A program made the translations under genes and the position numbers. The notes beneath the pieces are model-generated. The model saw nothing but the letters and a program-made list of their open reading frames with translations. It ran no database searches and was not told where the DNA came from. Below, one piece after another: positions 9,415 to 18,620 of a stretch of 64,000 nt of DNA. This DNA comes from Flavobacterium filum DSM 17961 (lineage in GTDB: Bacteria > Bacteroidota > Bacteroidia > Flavobacteriales > Flavobacteriaceae), in assembly GCF_000425465.1 (NCBI RefSeq), contig NZ_AUDM01000014.1, positions 43,162 through 107,161 on the forward strand, in the 5' to 3' direction. How positions within the stretch are numbered: position 1 is the stretch's first letter; every line of letters starts with the position of its first letter.

Positions 9415-10839
9415 CTAACAATCCGCTAAATTCACCCCAACAGCCAATCCACCTTCGCTGGTTTCTTTGTATTTGGAGTTCATGTCTTTAGCTGTTTCCC
9501 ACATGGTATTAATTACTTTATCTAACGGAACTTTCGCATTATTGGCATCGGTTTCTAAGGCCAATTCAGCAGCATTAATGGCTTTAATCGCTCCCATTGT
9601 ATTGCGTTCGATACACGGAATTTGCACCAAACCACCAATCGGGTCGCATGTCATGCCTAAATGGTGCTCCATCGCGATTTCGGCAGCCATCGTTACTTGT
9701 GCCGGTGTTCCGCCCATTAATTCACACAAGGCTCCGGCTGCCATAGCACTTGATACGCCAATTTCGGCTTGACATCCGCCCATAGCGGCAGAAATCGTAG
9801 CTCCTTTTTTGAAGATACTGCCAATTTCTCCGGCTACCAATAAAAATTGTTTGATTTCTTTTTCATCGGCATTGTGGTTTTCAATCACTAAATAATACAT
9901 TAAAACGGCCGGAATTACACCGGCACTTCCGTTGGTAGGAGCAGTCACAACTCTTCCCAAAGCAGCATTTACTTCATTCACAGCTAATGCAAAACAGCTT
10001 ACCCATTTTAGAATTTGTCGAAATTTTACTTCTGTTTTTCGGATGGTTTCCAACCATTCTTGTGGAGTAGAATAAGGAAGTTCGCCTTTTAACCCTAAAT
10101 GCATATCATACGCTCTTCGACGCACATTCAATCCTCCAGGCAAAATGCCTTCCGAATGACAACCAATGTAAATACATTCTAACATTGTATGCCAAATTCG
10201 CATCAACTCGCGATTAATTTCTTCTTCGGAACGCATCGATTTTTCATTTTCATACACAATTTCAGAAATCGATTTGTTTTCTTTTTTGCAATAATCTAAT
10301 AATTCATCTGCTTTTTGAATCGGATAGGGGAAAGCACATTTTATTTCTAATTTCTTTTTGGCATTTTCTCTTTCTTCTTTTACCACAAATCCGCCACCGA
10401 TAGAGTAGTAGGTTTCACTAAATTCTATATCGGCTGTAAATAATGTAAAAGTCAATCCATTGGCATGAAAAGGAAGAAAATTTCGGTTGAAAACAATATC
10501 TTTTTCAACATCAAAATCAAGTTGAATCTCATTTCCTAAATTGATTTTTTTGTTTGTTTTAATCGATTGAACAATTCCATCAATATCGGCTACCGGAATC
10601 GTTTCCGGGTCTTGACCGCTTAAGCCTAGCATCAAAGCATAATCGGTGGCATGTCCTTTTCCCGTTAAGGAAAGCGACCCAAACAAATCTACTTTTACTC
10701 GAATAGCTTGATTCAGCATGTTTTCTGTTCTACATTCCGCTAAAAAACGTTCGGCGGCTCGCCATGGTCCAAGTGTGTGCGAACTTGATGGGCCAACACC
10801 TATTTTTAACATATCAAAAACAGAAATACATTCTTCCAT
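9415..10839 (-). CDS. sdaA: L-serine ammonia-lyase (iron-sulfur type, single chain)
   Basis: This cytoplasmic enzyme deaminates L-serine to pyruvate and ammonia using a 4Fe-4S cluster. I start it at the ATG at 10839 ([20 protein letters not shown]); the longer TTG start at 10863 falls within the -7 element and adds eight residues. The beta domain comes first ([17 protein letters not shown]), then the alpha domain with [20 protein letters not shown]. The likely cluster cysteines are in [20 protein letters not shown] and QIPCIERN. The length matches fused SdaA proteins. Confidence 0.95.
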   Translation of the reverse strand: MEECISVFDMLKIGVGPSSSHTLGPWRAAERFLAECRTENMLNQAIRVKVDLFGSLSLTGKGHATDYALMLGLSGQDPETIPVADIDGIVQSIKTNKKINLGNEIQLDFDVEKDIVFNRNFLPFHANGLTFTLFTADIEFSETYYSIGGGFVVKEERENAKKKLEIKCAFPYPIQKADELLDYCKKENKSISEIVYENEKSMRSEEEINRELMRIWHTMLECIYIGCHSEGILPGGLNVRRRAYDMHLGLKGELPYSTPQEWLETIRKTEVKFRQILKWVSCFALAVNEVNAALGRVVTAPTNGSAGVIPAVLMYYLVIENHNADEKEIKQFLLVAGEIGSIFKKGATISAAMGGCQAEIGVSSAMAAGALCELMGGTPAQVTMAAEIAMEHHLGMTCDPIGGLVQIPCIERNTMGAIKAINAAELALETDANNAKVPLDKVINTMWETAKDMNSKYKETSEGGLAVGVNLADC

Positions 10840-10860
10840 AACTAAAACGTTTGAGTAAGG

Positions 10861-10868
10861 CAAATATA
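10861..10868 (-). promoter_or_regulatory. -7 element for sdaA
   Basis: TATATTTG on the minus strand lies 22 bp before the ATG at 10839. It overlaps the alternative TTG start, which argues against that start. Confidence 0.5.
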
Positions 10869-10964
10869 AGATTTTGTTTATGATTCACTACATAGGATTT
10901 TTGCATTGATCATTTTTTTGTTATTCTTAACTTTTACTATCGTTAAAGCGTAAAGAATTTAATC

Positions 10965-10972
10965 TATATTTG
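10965..10972 (+). promoter_or_regulatory. -7 element for the M14 peptidase gene
   Basis: TATATTTG lies 18 bp before the ATG at 10991. The upstream TTG that would extend the gene (10970) is inside this box, so the ATG is preferred. Confidence 0.55.
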
Positions 10973-10990
10973 ATTTTTAAAATTAAAATA

Positions 10991-13489
10991 ATGAATCGAT
11001 ATTTAGTTGCCATTTTACTGTTTATTATAACATTCTCTTTTGCACAGCCAAAATCACCTTATGAATTTCTTCCTAATTACGGAAAACAGGTTTCTCATTA
11101 TCATCAAGTTGAAGCTTATTTTCAACAATTAGTTAAAGAATCGGATTGGATAAAACATGAAAAATACGGTGAAACCACCCAGGAAAGAAATCTGAATGCT
11201 TATTATATTTCTACACCTGAAAACTTGAAAAATTTAGAGGAAATACGAAGAAATCATTTACATGAAATCGGATTGTTTCCAACCAAAAACAATAATAAAT
11301 CAAAAGCTGTTGTTTGGTTAAGTTTTAATGTACATGGAAATGAAATTGGTGCAATTGAAAGTGCTTTGTCAGTTGCGTATGAGTTGGTAAATCCAAATAA
11401 CAAAGAAACCAAAAAGTGGTTGGAAGATATTGTTGTTATTTTAGATCCTTGTCTAAATCCGGATGGTTTTTCCAGATATGCAAGTTGGTTACGAGATGTT
11501 TCCGGTTCAAAAACACATCCCGGACTTTACGATCGCGAACACATGGAACCTTGGCCGGGTGGAAGACAAAATCATTATGTGTATGATTTGAACAGAGATT
11601 GGGCTTGGCAAACCCAACGTGAAACTCAGTTGAGGATGGATTTATACCATCAATGGATGCCAATGGTGCATGCCGATGTGCATGAAATGGGATATAACGA
11701 ACCTTATTTTTTTCCACCGGCAGCCGAGCCATATCATGAGCAAATTTCTCCTTTTCAGAGAGATTTTCACAAAAAAATTGGAGAATTAACCGCTAAAAAA
11801 TTTGATAAAGAAGGATGGATGTATTACTCCGGTGAACGGTTTGATTTATTTTACCCAAGCTATGGCGATACGTATCCTTGCTATAACGGTGCGGTTGGAA
11901 TGACCTATGAACAAGGTGGAATTGGTGCAGGAAGAGCAGTCACGATGAAAAATGGCGATATTTTGACCATAAAAGATCGTTTGGAACACCACACCAAAGC
12001 AATTTTGGCAGTAGTTGAATTGTCGTTTGTGCAAAAAGAAATGTTAACAAAAGAATTCAGAAATTTTTTCAAAGACAGTCGCACTAAACCAAAAGGAAAG
12101 TACCAAACTTATATTGTAAAAGATCATCCAAAAAATGCGGAACTTTTAAAACTATTAAACCGTAATCGAATTGAAGCTTCTTTTGCAGATGAATCAAGAA
12201 AACTTAACGGTTATCATTATCAATCAAATGCTGAAAAAGTATTTTCAGTTGAACCGAATGACATTATCATTTCGGTTGACCAACCAAGAGCAGTTTTGGC
12301 TCAGGTTTTATTTGAACCTCACCATAAATTAACAGATAGTCTTTCTTATGATATTACGGCTTGGTCGCTTCCTCATGCTTATGGAATTGAGAGTTATGCT
12401 TTAAAAGGTAAAGTAGCCTTCAAAACCAAATCAAAACAGTCAGTTATTAATCCTGAAAAATCGAATAATGTTTATGCGTACTATATTCCATGGAATAATC
12501 GTTCTTCTGCAAGGGTACTGAGTCTTTTACATCAAAATAATATTAAAGTACGATATGCTTCAAAGGAAGTCACTTTTGGTGATGTTGTGATTCAGCGTGG
12601 TGGATTAATTGTGACGAAAGGTGATAATAGTAAGGTCGAAAATTTTGAAATAAAGGTTGCTACTCTTATAGCTGAAAAGAGCGATTATAAAGTACTTGAA
12701 ACCGGAATGGCTAAAAAAGGAGGCGATTTAGGAGGCGAAAATTATCCTTTGTTAAAAGCTCCAAAAGTGATGGTTTTAAGTGGTAATGGTGTAAGTAACA
12801 TTGATTTTGGACAAGTATGGTTTTATTTGGACCAAGTGGTTGAATATCCGACCAGTATTGTTGATGTTCAAAATTTTAATCGCGTTAATTTAGCGGAATA
12901 TACCACCTTAATTTTACCGGAAGGATGGTATTCTTTTTCAGACAACCAAAAGAAAACAATAGATGATTTTATTGCCAGAGGAGGAAAAGTGATTGCTATT
13001 GGCGGAGCAGTTTCTCAATTTGAAGACAGAGAAGGATTTCATTTAACAAAATTTGCCACCGAAGACGAAAAAACGCAAGCACAAAAAATATTGGAAGAAC
13101 AAGAACTTGCCGATCGGTTTTTAGAAGTTGAAAATGCAGAAAGAAGATCAATCTCTTCATTTGTTCCGGGGGCAATTGTTGAAAATAAATTAGACAAAAC
13201 TCATCCTTTATCGTATGGATTAGGAGAACAATATTATAGTTTGAAAACTTCTGAAAACAAATATAAGTTGTTGAAAGGAGCTCAAAATATTATTTATGTC
13301 CCCAAAAATTATCAAAGTTCCGGTTTTATTGGTTATAAATTGAAAAAGTCATTAGAAGAAACGGTAACTTTTGCTATTGATCATTACGGACAAGGAAAAG
13401 TGATTTACATGATTGATAATCCGTTGTTCAGAGGTTTTTGGGAAAATGGCAATTTATTATTTAGTAACGCGTTGTTTTTGGTAGAGTAA
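10991..13489 (+). CDS. Secreted M14-family zinc carboxypeptidase
   Basis: This 832-residue exported metallopeptidase starts at the ATG at 10991 and has a clear signal peptide (MNRYLVAILLFIITFSFAQ). The M14 core lies in roughly the first 350 residues: zinc ligands in NVHGNEIGAIES, the LDPCLNPDGFSRY and YDLNRDWAW substrate-site motifs, the third ligand region HADVHEMG, and a candidate catalytic glutamate in MTYEQGG. The remaining part resembles the long C-terminal region of Bacteroidetes M14 proteins, including a glutamine-amidotransferase-like stretch (ARGGKVIAIGGAVSQF). No T9SS domain is seen, so it is probably periplasmic. The substrate is unknown. Confidence 0.9.
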   Translation: MNRYLVAILLFIITFSFAQPKSPYEFLPNYGKQVSHYHQVEAYFQQLVKESDWIKHEKYGETTQERNLNAYYISTPENLKNLEEIRRNHLHEIGLFPTKNNNKSKAVVWLSFNVHGNEIGAIESALSVAYELVNPNNKETKKWLEDIVVILDPCLNPDGFSRYASWLRDVSGSKTHPGLYDREHMEPWPGGRQNHYVYDLNRDWAWQTQRETQLRMDLYHQWMPMVHADVHEMGYNEPYFFPPAAEPYHEQISPFQRDFHKKIGELTAKKFDKEGWMYYSGERFDLFYPSYGDTYPCYNGAVGMTYEQGGIGAGRAVTMKNGDILTIKDRLEHHTKAILAVVELSFVQKEMLTKEFRNFFKDSRTKPKGKYQTYIVKDHPKNAELLKLLNRNRIEASFADESRKLNGYHYQSNAEKVFSVEPNDIIISVDQPRAVLAQVLFEPHHKLTDSLSYDITAWSLPHAYGIESYALKGKVAFKTKSKQSVINPEKSNNVYAYYIPWNNRSSARVLSLLHQNNIKVRYASKEVTFGDVVIQRGGLIVTKGDNSKVENFEIKVATLIAEKSDYKVLETGMAKKGGDLGGENYPLLKAPKVMVLSGNGVSNIDFGQVWFYLDQVVEYPTSIVDVQNFNRVNLAEYTTLILPEGWYSFSDNQKKTIDDFIARGGKVIAIGGAVSQFEDREGFHLTKFATEDEKTQAQKILEEQELADRFLEVENAERRSISSFVPGAIVENKLDKTHPLSYGLGEQYYSLKTSENKYKLLKGAQNIIYVPKNYQSSGFIGYKLKKSLEETVTFAIDHYGQGKVIYMIDNPLFRGFWENGNLLFSNALFLVE

Positions 13490-13504
13490 AGTAAAAAAAA
13501 TGTC

Positions 13505-13550
13505 AAAATGTCATATTTTTTCTGATTCGTCAGTCAAAATATGACATTTT
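13505..13550 (+). terminator. Long 15-bp-arm palindrome: terminator of the M14 gene and/or operator for dnaK
   Basis: AAAATGTCATATTTT and its exact complement AAAATATGACATTTT are separated by 16 nt, and that loop can form a second small hairpin, CTGA-TTCG-TCAG. It lies 15 bp after the M14 stop codon and ends in T-rich sequence, so termination is plausible. The arms also contain TGTCA/TGACA elements and lie just upstream of a sigma-54-like dnaK promoter, so an activator site is an equally fair reading. Confidence 0.6.
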
Positions 13551-13565
13551 TATTGGTTTTTGGTC

Positions 13566-13582
13566 TTGGCATAATACTTGTC
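13566..13582 (+). promoter_or_regulatory. Putative sigma-54-like (-24/-12) promoter of dnaK
   Basis: TTGGCATAATACTTGTC has the -24 GG and -12 TTG elements with the spacing of the sigma-54 consensus (TGGCAY-N5-TTGCW, here TTGT). No TAnnTTTG box is present before dnaK. A matching element precedes clpB at 55720-55736. The predicted leader is about 50 nt. Confidence 0.5.
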
Positions 13583-13640
13583 ATTTAGCGAAGTAAGTTT
13601 AACAAAACGAAATTAAAAACAAGCATACAAATTTATAATT

Positions 13641-15530
13641 ATGGGCAAAATAATTGGAATCGATTTAGGAACTACTAACTCATGCGTTTCTGTAATGGAA
13701 GGTGGAGAACCGGTAGTAATAGCAAATGCAGAGGGAAAAAGAACAACTCCATCAGTAATTGCATTTGTTGAAGGAGGGGAAATTAAAGTAGGTGATCCTG
13801 CCAAAAGACAAGCAGTGACCAATCCAACAAAAACCATTGCGTCAATCAAACGCTTTATGGGTAATAAATATTCGGAAAGTTCTAAAGAAGCCGGAAATGT
13901 GGCATATAAAGTGGTGAAAGGTGACAACGATACACCTCGTGTAGATATTGATGGTCGTCTTTACACTCCACAAGAATTGTCAGCCATGACGCTTCAAAAA
14001 ATGAAAAAAACTGCCGAAGATTATTTAGGTCAAACGGTTTCAGAAGCGGTAATCACTGTACCGGCTTATTTTAATGATGCTCAACGTCAGGCTACAAAAG
14101 AAGCGGGCGAAATTGCAGGTTTAAAAGTAATGCGAATCATCAATGAGCCTACTGCGGCAGCATTAGCTTATGGTTTGGATAAAGCCGGAAAAGATCAAAA
14201 AATAGCGGTATACGATTTAGGAGGAGGAACATTTGATATTTCTGTTCTTGAATTAGGGGACGGTGTTTTTGAAGTGTTATCTACAAATGGAGATACACAC
14301 CTAGGTGGTGACGACTTTGACCAAGTAATCATCGATTGGTTGGCCAACGAATTCAACAGCGAAGAAGGAGTAGATTTACGTAAAGACCCAATGGCTTTAC
14401 AACGTTTGAAAGAAGCCGCTGAAAAAGCGAAGATTGAATTGTCTTCTTCTACGCAAACAGAAATCAATTTACCTTATGTAACGGCTACCGCTAGCGGACC
14501 AAAACACTTGGTAAAAACGTTAACCAGAGCGAAGTTTGAGCAATTAGCTGAAAGTTTAGTAAGACGTTCGATGGAACCGGTTGCAAAAGCATTGAAAGAT
14601 GCCGGATTATCTACCTCTGATATTGATGAAGTAATCTTAGTAGGAGGTTCAACTCGTATGCCGGTTATTCAAGAGCAAGTGGAAAAATTCTTCGGAAAAA
14701 AACCATCTAAAGGTGTAAATCCGGATGAGGTTGTGGCCATTGGTGCTGCTATTCAAGGTGGAGTTTTAACCGGAGATGTAAAAGATGTATTGTTACTTGA
14801 CGTAACGCCTCTTTCATTAGGTATTGAAACTATGGGAAGTGTGATGACCAAATTAATTGAGTCGAATACAACCATCCCAACTAAAAAATCACAAGTGTTT
14901 TCAACGGCGGTTGATAATCAGCCATCGGTAGAAATTCACGTGTTGCAAGGTGAAAGACCAATGGCAAATGACAATAAAACAATTGGTCGTTTCCATTTAG
15001 ATGGAATTCCGCCTGCTCCAAGAGGTGTACCACAAATTGAAGTAACGTTTGATATTGATGCAAATGGTATCATCAAAGTTTCGGCAACCGATAAAGGAAC
15101 CGGTAAATCACATGATATTCGTATCGAAGCTTCTTCAGGATTAACACCGGAAGAAATCGAAAGAATGAAAAAAGAAGCGGAAATTAATGCTGAATCAGAT
15201 AAATTAGCTAAAGAAAAAGCCGATAAATTGAATGAAGCAGATAGTATGATTTTCCAAACGGAAAAACAATTGAAAGAGTTTGGCGATAAATTATCAGATG
15301 CTAATAAACAACCTATCGAAGCGGCTTTAACCGAATTGAAAGTGGCATTTGAATCCAAAGATGTTGCGGTAATTCAACCGGCATTAGACAAAATCAACGA
15401 AGCTTGGAAAAATGCTTCAGAAGAAATGTACAAAGCTCAAGCTGAAGGACAAGGAGCACAACAAGCTCAACCACAAGCTGATGCAAGTGGTGATCAAACT
15501 CAAGATGTTGATTTTGAAGAAGTGAAGTAA
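13641..15530 (+). CDS. dnaK: Chaperone protein DnaK (Hsp70)
   Basis: DnaK is the cytoplasmic ATP-dependent Hsp70 chaperone that binds exposed hydrophobic segments and passes aggregated clients to ClpB, also encoded here. The 629-residue protein is full length. The ATPase domain (about 1-385) has [52 protein letters not shown] and [15 protein letters not shown]. The linker [16 protein letters not shown] is followed by the substrate-binding domain and lid. The tail is Q/A-rich and ends in VDFEEVK. dnaJ and grpE are not adjacent. The upstream region differs from neighbouring genes in lacking a normal -7 box. Confidence 0.99.
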   Translation: MGKIIGIDLGTTNSCVSVMEGGEPVVIANAEGKRTTPSVIAFVEGGEIKVGDPAKRQAVTNPTKTIASIKRFMGNKYSESSKEAGNVAYKVVKGDNDTPRVDIDGRLYTPQELSAMTLQKMKKTAEDYLGQTVSEAVITVPAYFNDAQRQATKEAGEIAGLKVMRIINEPTAAALAYGLDKAGKDQKIAVYDLGGGTFDISVLELGDGVFEVLSTNGDTHLGGDDFDQVIIDWLANEFNSEEGVDLRKDPMALQRLKEAAEKAKIELSSSTQTEINLPYVTATASGPKHLVKTLTRAKFEQLAESLVRRSMEPVAKALKDAGLSTSDIDEVILVGGSTRMPVIQEQVEKFFGKKPSKGVNPDEVVAIGAAIQGGVLTGDVKDVLLLDVTPLSLGIETMGSVMTKLIESNTTIPTKKSQVFSTAVDNQPSVEIHVLQGERPMANDNKTIGRFHLDGIPPAPRGVPQIEVTFDIDANGIIKVSATDKGTGKSHDIRIEASSGLTPEEIERMKKEAEINAESDKLAKEKADKLNEADSMIFQTEKQLKEFGDKLSDANKQPIEAALTELKVAFESKDVAVIQPALDKINEAWKNASEEMYKAQAEGQGAQQAQPQADASGDQTQDVDFEEVK

Positions 15531-15552
15531 AATTCAAATTCAGATAGTAAAG

Positions 15553-15579
15553 AAAAGTCAGGTTTATTGCCTGACTTTT
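15553..15579 (+). terminator. Terminator of dnaK
   Basis: AAAAGTCAGG and CCTGACTTTT form a perfect 10-bp stem with a 7-nt loop and a following T-run. Confidence 0.9.
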
Positions 15580-15664
15580 TTTATTTGTTTACTTTTTTTT
15601 GAAATAAAACTAATATTGATTAAAAAATTAGTAATTTTAGTAGCAGATTTTTAATCTTGTTAAA

Positions 15665-16342
15665 ATGAAAAATCTAAAGTTTTGGACCATTCTTCTTTTA
15701 TGTGTAGCTTTAGTAGAAGTTACTGCGGAATATTTCAGGATTTTACCTTTGATTTATGTTTTTAAACCGTTAATTTCCATTGTTTTAATGGTTTTATATT
15801 TTAAAAGTTCTGTAAAGAATGATCTTTTGTTTTACTTAACTATCACCACTTCTTTACTAACGAATGTGTTGTTTATACCAAATGATCTTTTTTATATTTT
15901 CATTGGTTTAGTGGTATTTATTTTTCATAGATTAATAAATATTTATTATATTATAAGAGTGATGAAAATAAAAGATTTTATTCCAGTAATCTTAGCTTCT
16001 GTTCCTTTTTTCTTGATTTTTTTCTACATCTTTTTTGATACAGATTTATTAAACGAAAAAGTGTATTACATCATGATAGTCCACAATAGTTTAATTTCGT
16101 TATTGGGAGGATTGGCACTTTCTACCTATATAATGAATGATAGTGCGGTAAGTTCTTGGTTATTAATTTGTGTTTTGTCATTTGTTACACTGCATTTTAT
16201 CATTTTCATTGAAAAATTTTATATCGATTTAAAAATTTTCAGACCGATTGCGATGAGTTTAAACGCTTTTGCTTATTACGCATTTTATCGATTCATCATT
16301 TTTGTTGAATCTAAAAAGGAAAAAAATAATGGAATACTTTAA
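15665..16342 (+). CDS. YhhN/lysoplasmalogenase-like membrane protein
   Basis: The 225-residue protein has about eight hydrophobic helices. Its layout resembles the YhhN (TMEM86) family: FKPLISIVLMVLYF early, a FIFHRLINIYYI segment where the family has GHxxY-like residues, and LGGLALSTYIMNDSAVSSW where it has the GAxLFxxSD signature. The match is loose, since the usual SD-S pair reads MND-S here. YhhN relatives hydrolyse the vinyl-ether bond of lysoplasmalogens, but activity here is uncertain. The gene stands alone between the dnaK terminator and a convergent gene. Confidence 0.6.
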   Translation: MKNLKFWTILLLCVALVEVTAEYFRILPLIYVFKPLISIVLMVLYFKSSVKNDLLFYLTITTSLLTNVLFIPNDLFYIFIGLVVFIFHRLINIYYIIRVMKIKDFIPVILASVPFFLIFFYIFFDTDLLNEKVYYIMIVHNSLISLLGGLALSTYIMNDSAVSSWLLICVLSFVTLHFIIFIEKFYIDLKIFRPIAMSLNAFAYYAFYRFIIFVESKKEKNNGIL

Positions 16343-16356
16343 AAACACATAAATAA

Positions 16357-17271
16357 CTAAACAAGGATTGATTTTCCATTGGCAACAATAGAGGAATCGT
16401 TATCAAAATAAAAATCAACTCTTCCTAAGTTGATACCAAAACATCCCACTTGATTAATTAAGACTTCTTTATCAATTGCATTTTTTGCAATTACCGGTTT
16501 ATCAATGAAAGTGTGTGTATGGCCACCAATAATTAAATCAATATCTTGAGTTAGTTCAGCTAGTTTTAGATCACAAATTTTATTGGGTTCATTATTATAA
16601 GAATATCCTAAATGTGACAAACAAATCACTAAATCACACTTTTCAACTTTTTTCAAAATGCGAACCATTTCAGTTGATGTTTCTACCGGGTCTAAATAAA
16701 CGGTTTCTTTGTACATCTTTTTATCTACCAATCCGGCTAGTTCAACTCCTAAACCAAAAACGCCAACCTTGATACCGTCTTTCATAAAAATTTGATAAGG
16801 TTTTACAAAAGGATGCATGATGGTGTTTTTAAAATCATAATTAGCAGATAATATCTGGAATTTCGCATGTTGCATTTGAGAGGCTAATCCATCAATTCCA
16901 TTATCGAATTCGTGATTGCCAATGGTTGTTGCTTCATAACCCAATTTTGACATCAGTTTGAATTCCAATTCTCCTCCATAGTAGTTGTAGTAGGGAGTGC
17001 CTTGAAAACTGTCTCCGGCATCTAATAACAAAACATTTGAATTTTCTTTTTTAATTTGTTCAATCAGTTTTGCACGTTGAACCACTCCACCCATTCCAGG
17101 ATATTTTGGATGGTTTACCGGAAAAGCATCAATATGACTGTGCACATCGTTAGTGTGCAAAATAGTAAGTTTTTTGGTTTTTAGTGTGTCAAAACTACTC
17201 AATGAAAGTCCACCTAAACCAACTAATGTTGAACTTGCTAACGTGTTTTTAAGAAAATCTCTTCTTTTCAT
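16357..17271 (-). CDS. Metallophosphoesterase half of a 5'-nucleotidase, Tat-exported
   Basis: This 304-residue protein is the catalytic half of a UshA-like 5'-nucleotidase. It begins with a twin-arginine signal (MKRRDFLKNTLASSTLVG) and carries the dinuclear-metal motifs LHTNDVHSH, DAGDSFQGTPYYN, TIGNHEFDNG, VICLSHLGY and IIGGHTHTF. It lacks the C-terminal nucleotide-specificity domain, which is encoded by the gene immediately upstream (17273-18052) with a single base between them. The two products presumably assemble outside the cytoplasm. The order C-domain gene then N-domain gene is the reverse of the usual fused protein. Confidence 0.92.
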   Translation of the reverse strand: MKRRDFLKNTLASSTLVGLGGLSLSSFDTLKTKKLTILHTNDVHSHIDAFPVNHPKYPGMGGVVQRAKLIEQIKKENSNVLLLDAGDSFQGTPYYNYYGGELEFKLMSKLGYEATTIGNHEFDNGIDGLASQMQHAKFQILSANYDFKNTIMHPFVKPYQIFMKDGIKVGVFGLGVELAGLVDKKMYKETVYLDPVETSTEMVRILKKVEKCDLVICLSHLGYSYNNEPNKICDLKLAELTQDIDLIIGGHTHTFIDKPVIAKNAIDKEVLINQVGCFGINLGRVDFYFDNDSSIVANGKSILV

Positions 17272-17272
17272 T

Positions 17273-18052
17273 TTATTCTACAATTATTCTAGGTTTGGTT
17301 GAAATTTCAAGTGTATCCACTTTTTTGAAATAATCTATTAACAAGTTTCTGATTTTATATTCTAAATCAAAAAACCGAATATTCTCTTTAAAAAAAACCA
17401 TATTATCACCCCCATTTGCTAAATAATCAGAGGTTGCTACATAATATGTTTTATCGTCTTCCAAAAGTTGGTTTTGAATGGAAATCGATTTGATTTGAAG
17501 TTGTTTGTCCAATATTAATTCCATGCCGCTTAGAGGATGTGGTTTTTTTTCTACCAATAAATAATTAACTATTTCACGTACGGTTTTTCCTTTTAAAGCT
17601 AATACAACCATATTGTTTTCAAACGGCATGACTTCAAATGCGGTTCGGGTAGTTACATTTCCTTTTGGAATGATCGAACGAATTCCGCCATGATTGAGTA
17701 TACAAATATCAATTGATTTTCCGTAACGTTTTTCAAATATTATATTGCTTTCTTTCATGCAAACATCGGCCATAAAATTACCAATATTGGTTTGCCATTC
17801 GCCTTTACTTTTATCTAACGTTTCCGGGCAATAGGCTAAAATACTGTCCAAATCTTTGTTGATGTGTGAGCGATATGGAGCAATAAATGCATCTAAAGTG
17901 GAATGGTCTTCTTGAAGATTGACAATCGGAATTTGTTTTCCTTCAACTTTATAATTGTGATAAGAAGTTTTGCAACCCAACAATAAAAGGAACAAAAATG
18001 TGAAAACGGTTAAATGTTTTATAAAATTGATTTTGTTTTTAAGATTTCGCAT
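17273..18052 (-). CDS. 5'-nucleotidase C-terminal-domain lipoprotein
   Basis: The 259-residue protein has a lipoprotein signal with lipobox LLGC and matches the 5'-nucleotidase C-terminal domain: TNIGNFMADVC, ILNHGGIRSIIPKGNVT, AFEVMPFENNMVVLAL and ATSDYLANGGDNM correspond to the conserved nucleoside-binding loops. It has no metal-binding domain of its own; that is encoded by the next gene, 1 bp downstream. It is probably membrane-anchored and works as the substrate-binding half of a two-part enzyme that hydrolyses extracytoplasmic nucleotides. Confidence 0.9.
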   Translation of the reverse strand: MRNLKNKINFIKHLTVFTFLFLLLLGCKTSYHNYKVEGKQIPIVNLQEDHSTLDAFIAPYRSHINKDLDSILAYCPETLDKSKGEWQTNIGNFMADVCMKESNIIFEKRYGKSIDICILNHGGIRSIIPKGNVTTRTAFEVMPFENNMVVLALKGKTVREIVNYLLVEKKPHPLSGMELILDKQLQIKSISIQNQLLEDDKTYYVATSDYLANGGDNMVFFKENIRFFDLEYKIRNLLIDYFKKVDTLEISTKPRIIVE

Positions 18053-18073
18053 TAAATAATGACTTTAATTCAA

Positions 18074-18081
18074 TAAATTTG
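18074..18081 (+). promoter_or_regulatory. -7 element for the DUF6913-like/dapA operon
   Basis: TAAATTTG matches TAnnTTTG and lies 19 bp before the ATG at 18101, in the short divergent gap with the nucleotidase pair. Confidence 0.5.
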
Positions 18082-18100
18082 TATTTCAAGTAAAGGTACA

Positions 18101-18619
18101 ATGTTTTTAAAGTTTTTCAAGAATTTATCCGCAAAAAGAATCGTTAAAAAAAAGGCATTAAATGTTACAACCGACATTTCGCCTAATCGAATTCAAACAG
18201 TTGGCGTTTTGATTGATGAAACCTATTTTGAACACAAACATGATTTTATAAAACTATTAGTAGAATATGGTTTTTTGCCAGAAAATATTAGTGTTTTAGC
18301 ATACAAAAAAGCGTATAAAAAAAAGGAAGAAATTAATTATCCACATTTCAGTAAAAAAGATGTTTCTTGGATGGGAAGCATTGACAAAGAAGATGTAGTG
18401 TATTTTAAAGCTCAACCGTTTGATTTGTTAATCAATTATTATGATTTGAAAAAAACACCTTTGGTCATTGTCACTCATGGTTCAAAAGCAAATTTTAAAG
18501 TGGGTTTTTCTTCTGTTGACAAAAGGTTAAATCACTTTATGATTGATACAAAAGTGGAAAATTATCAACTTTTTACCGAAGAATTATTTAAATATTTAAA
18601 AATACTTAACAAAATATAA
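18101..18619 (+). CDS. DUF6913-like conserved protein
   Basis: This 172-residue protein has no signal peptide; it has a basic N-terminus and a core with [49 protein letters not shown] and NHFMIDTK. I recognise it as the small uncharacterised protein often found just before dapA in Flavobacteria (I believe DUF6913). The alternating beta/alpha pattern suggests a Rossmann-like fold. It ends 1 bp before dapA and is almost certainly co-transcribed with it. No function can be read from the sequence. Confidence 0.7.
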   Translation: MFLKFFKNLSAKRIVKKKALNVTTDISPNRIQTVGVLIDETYFEHKHDFIKLLVEYGFLPENISVLAYKKAYKKKEEINYPHFSKKDVSWMGSIDKEDVVYFKAQPFDLLINYYDLKKTPLVIVTHGSKANFKVGFSSVDKRLNHFMIDTKVENYQLFTEELFKYLKILNKI

Positions 18620-18620
18620 T

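Noticed and set aside
13613..13927. 104-residue minus-strand ORF over the dnaK start
   Set aside because: It is a shadow of dnaK with no domain pattern.
14936..15358. 140-residue minus-strand ORF inside dnaK
   Set aside because: It is antisense to the conserved DnaK C-terminal domain; the composition is that of a shadow frame.
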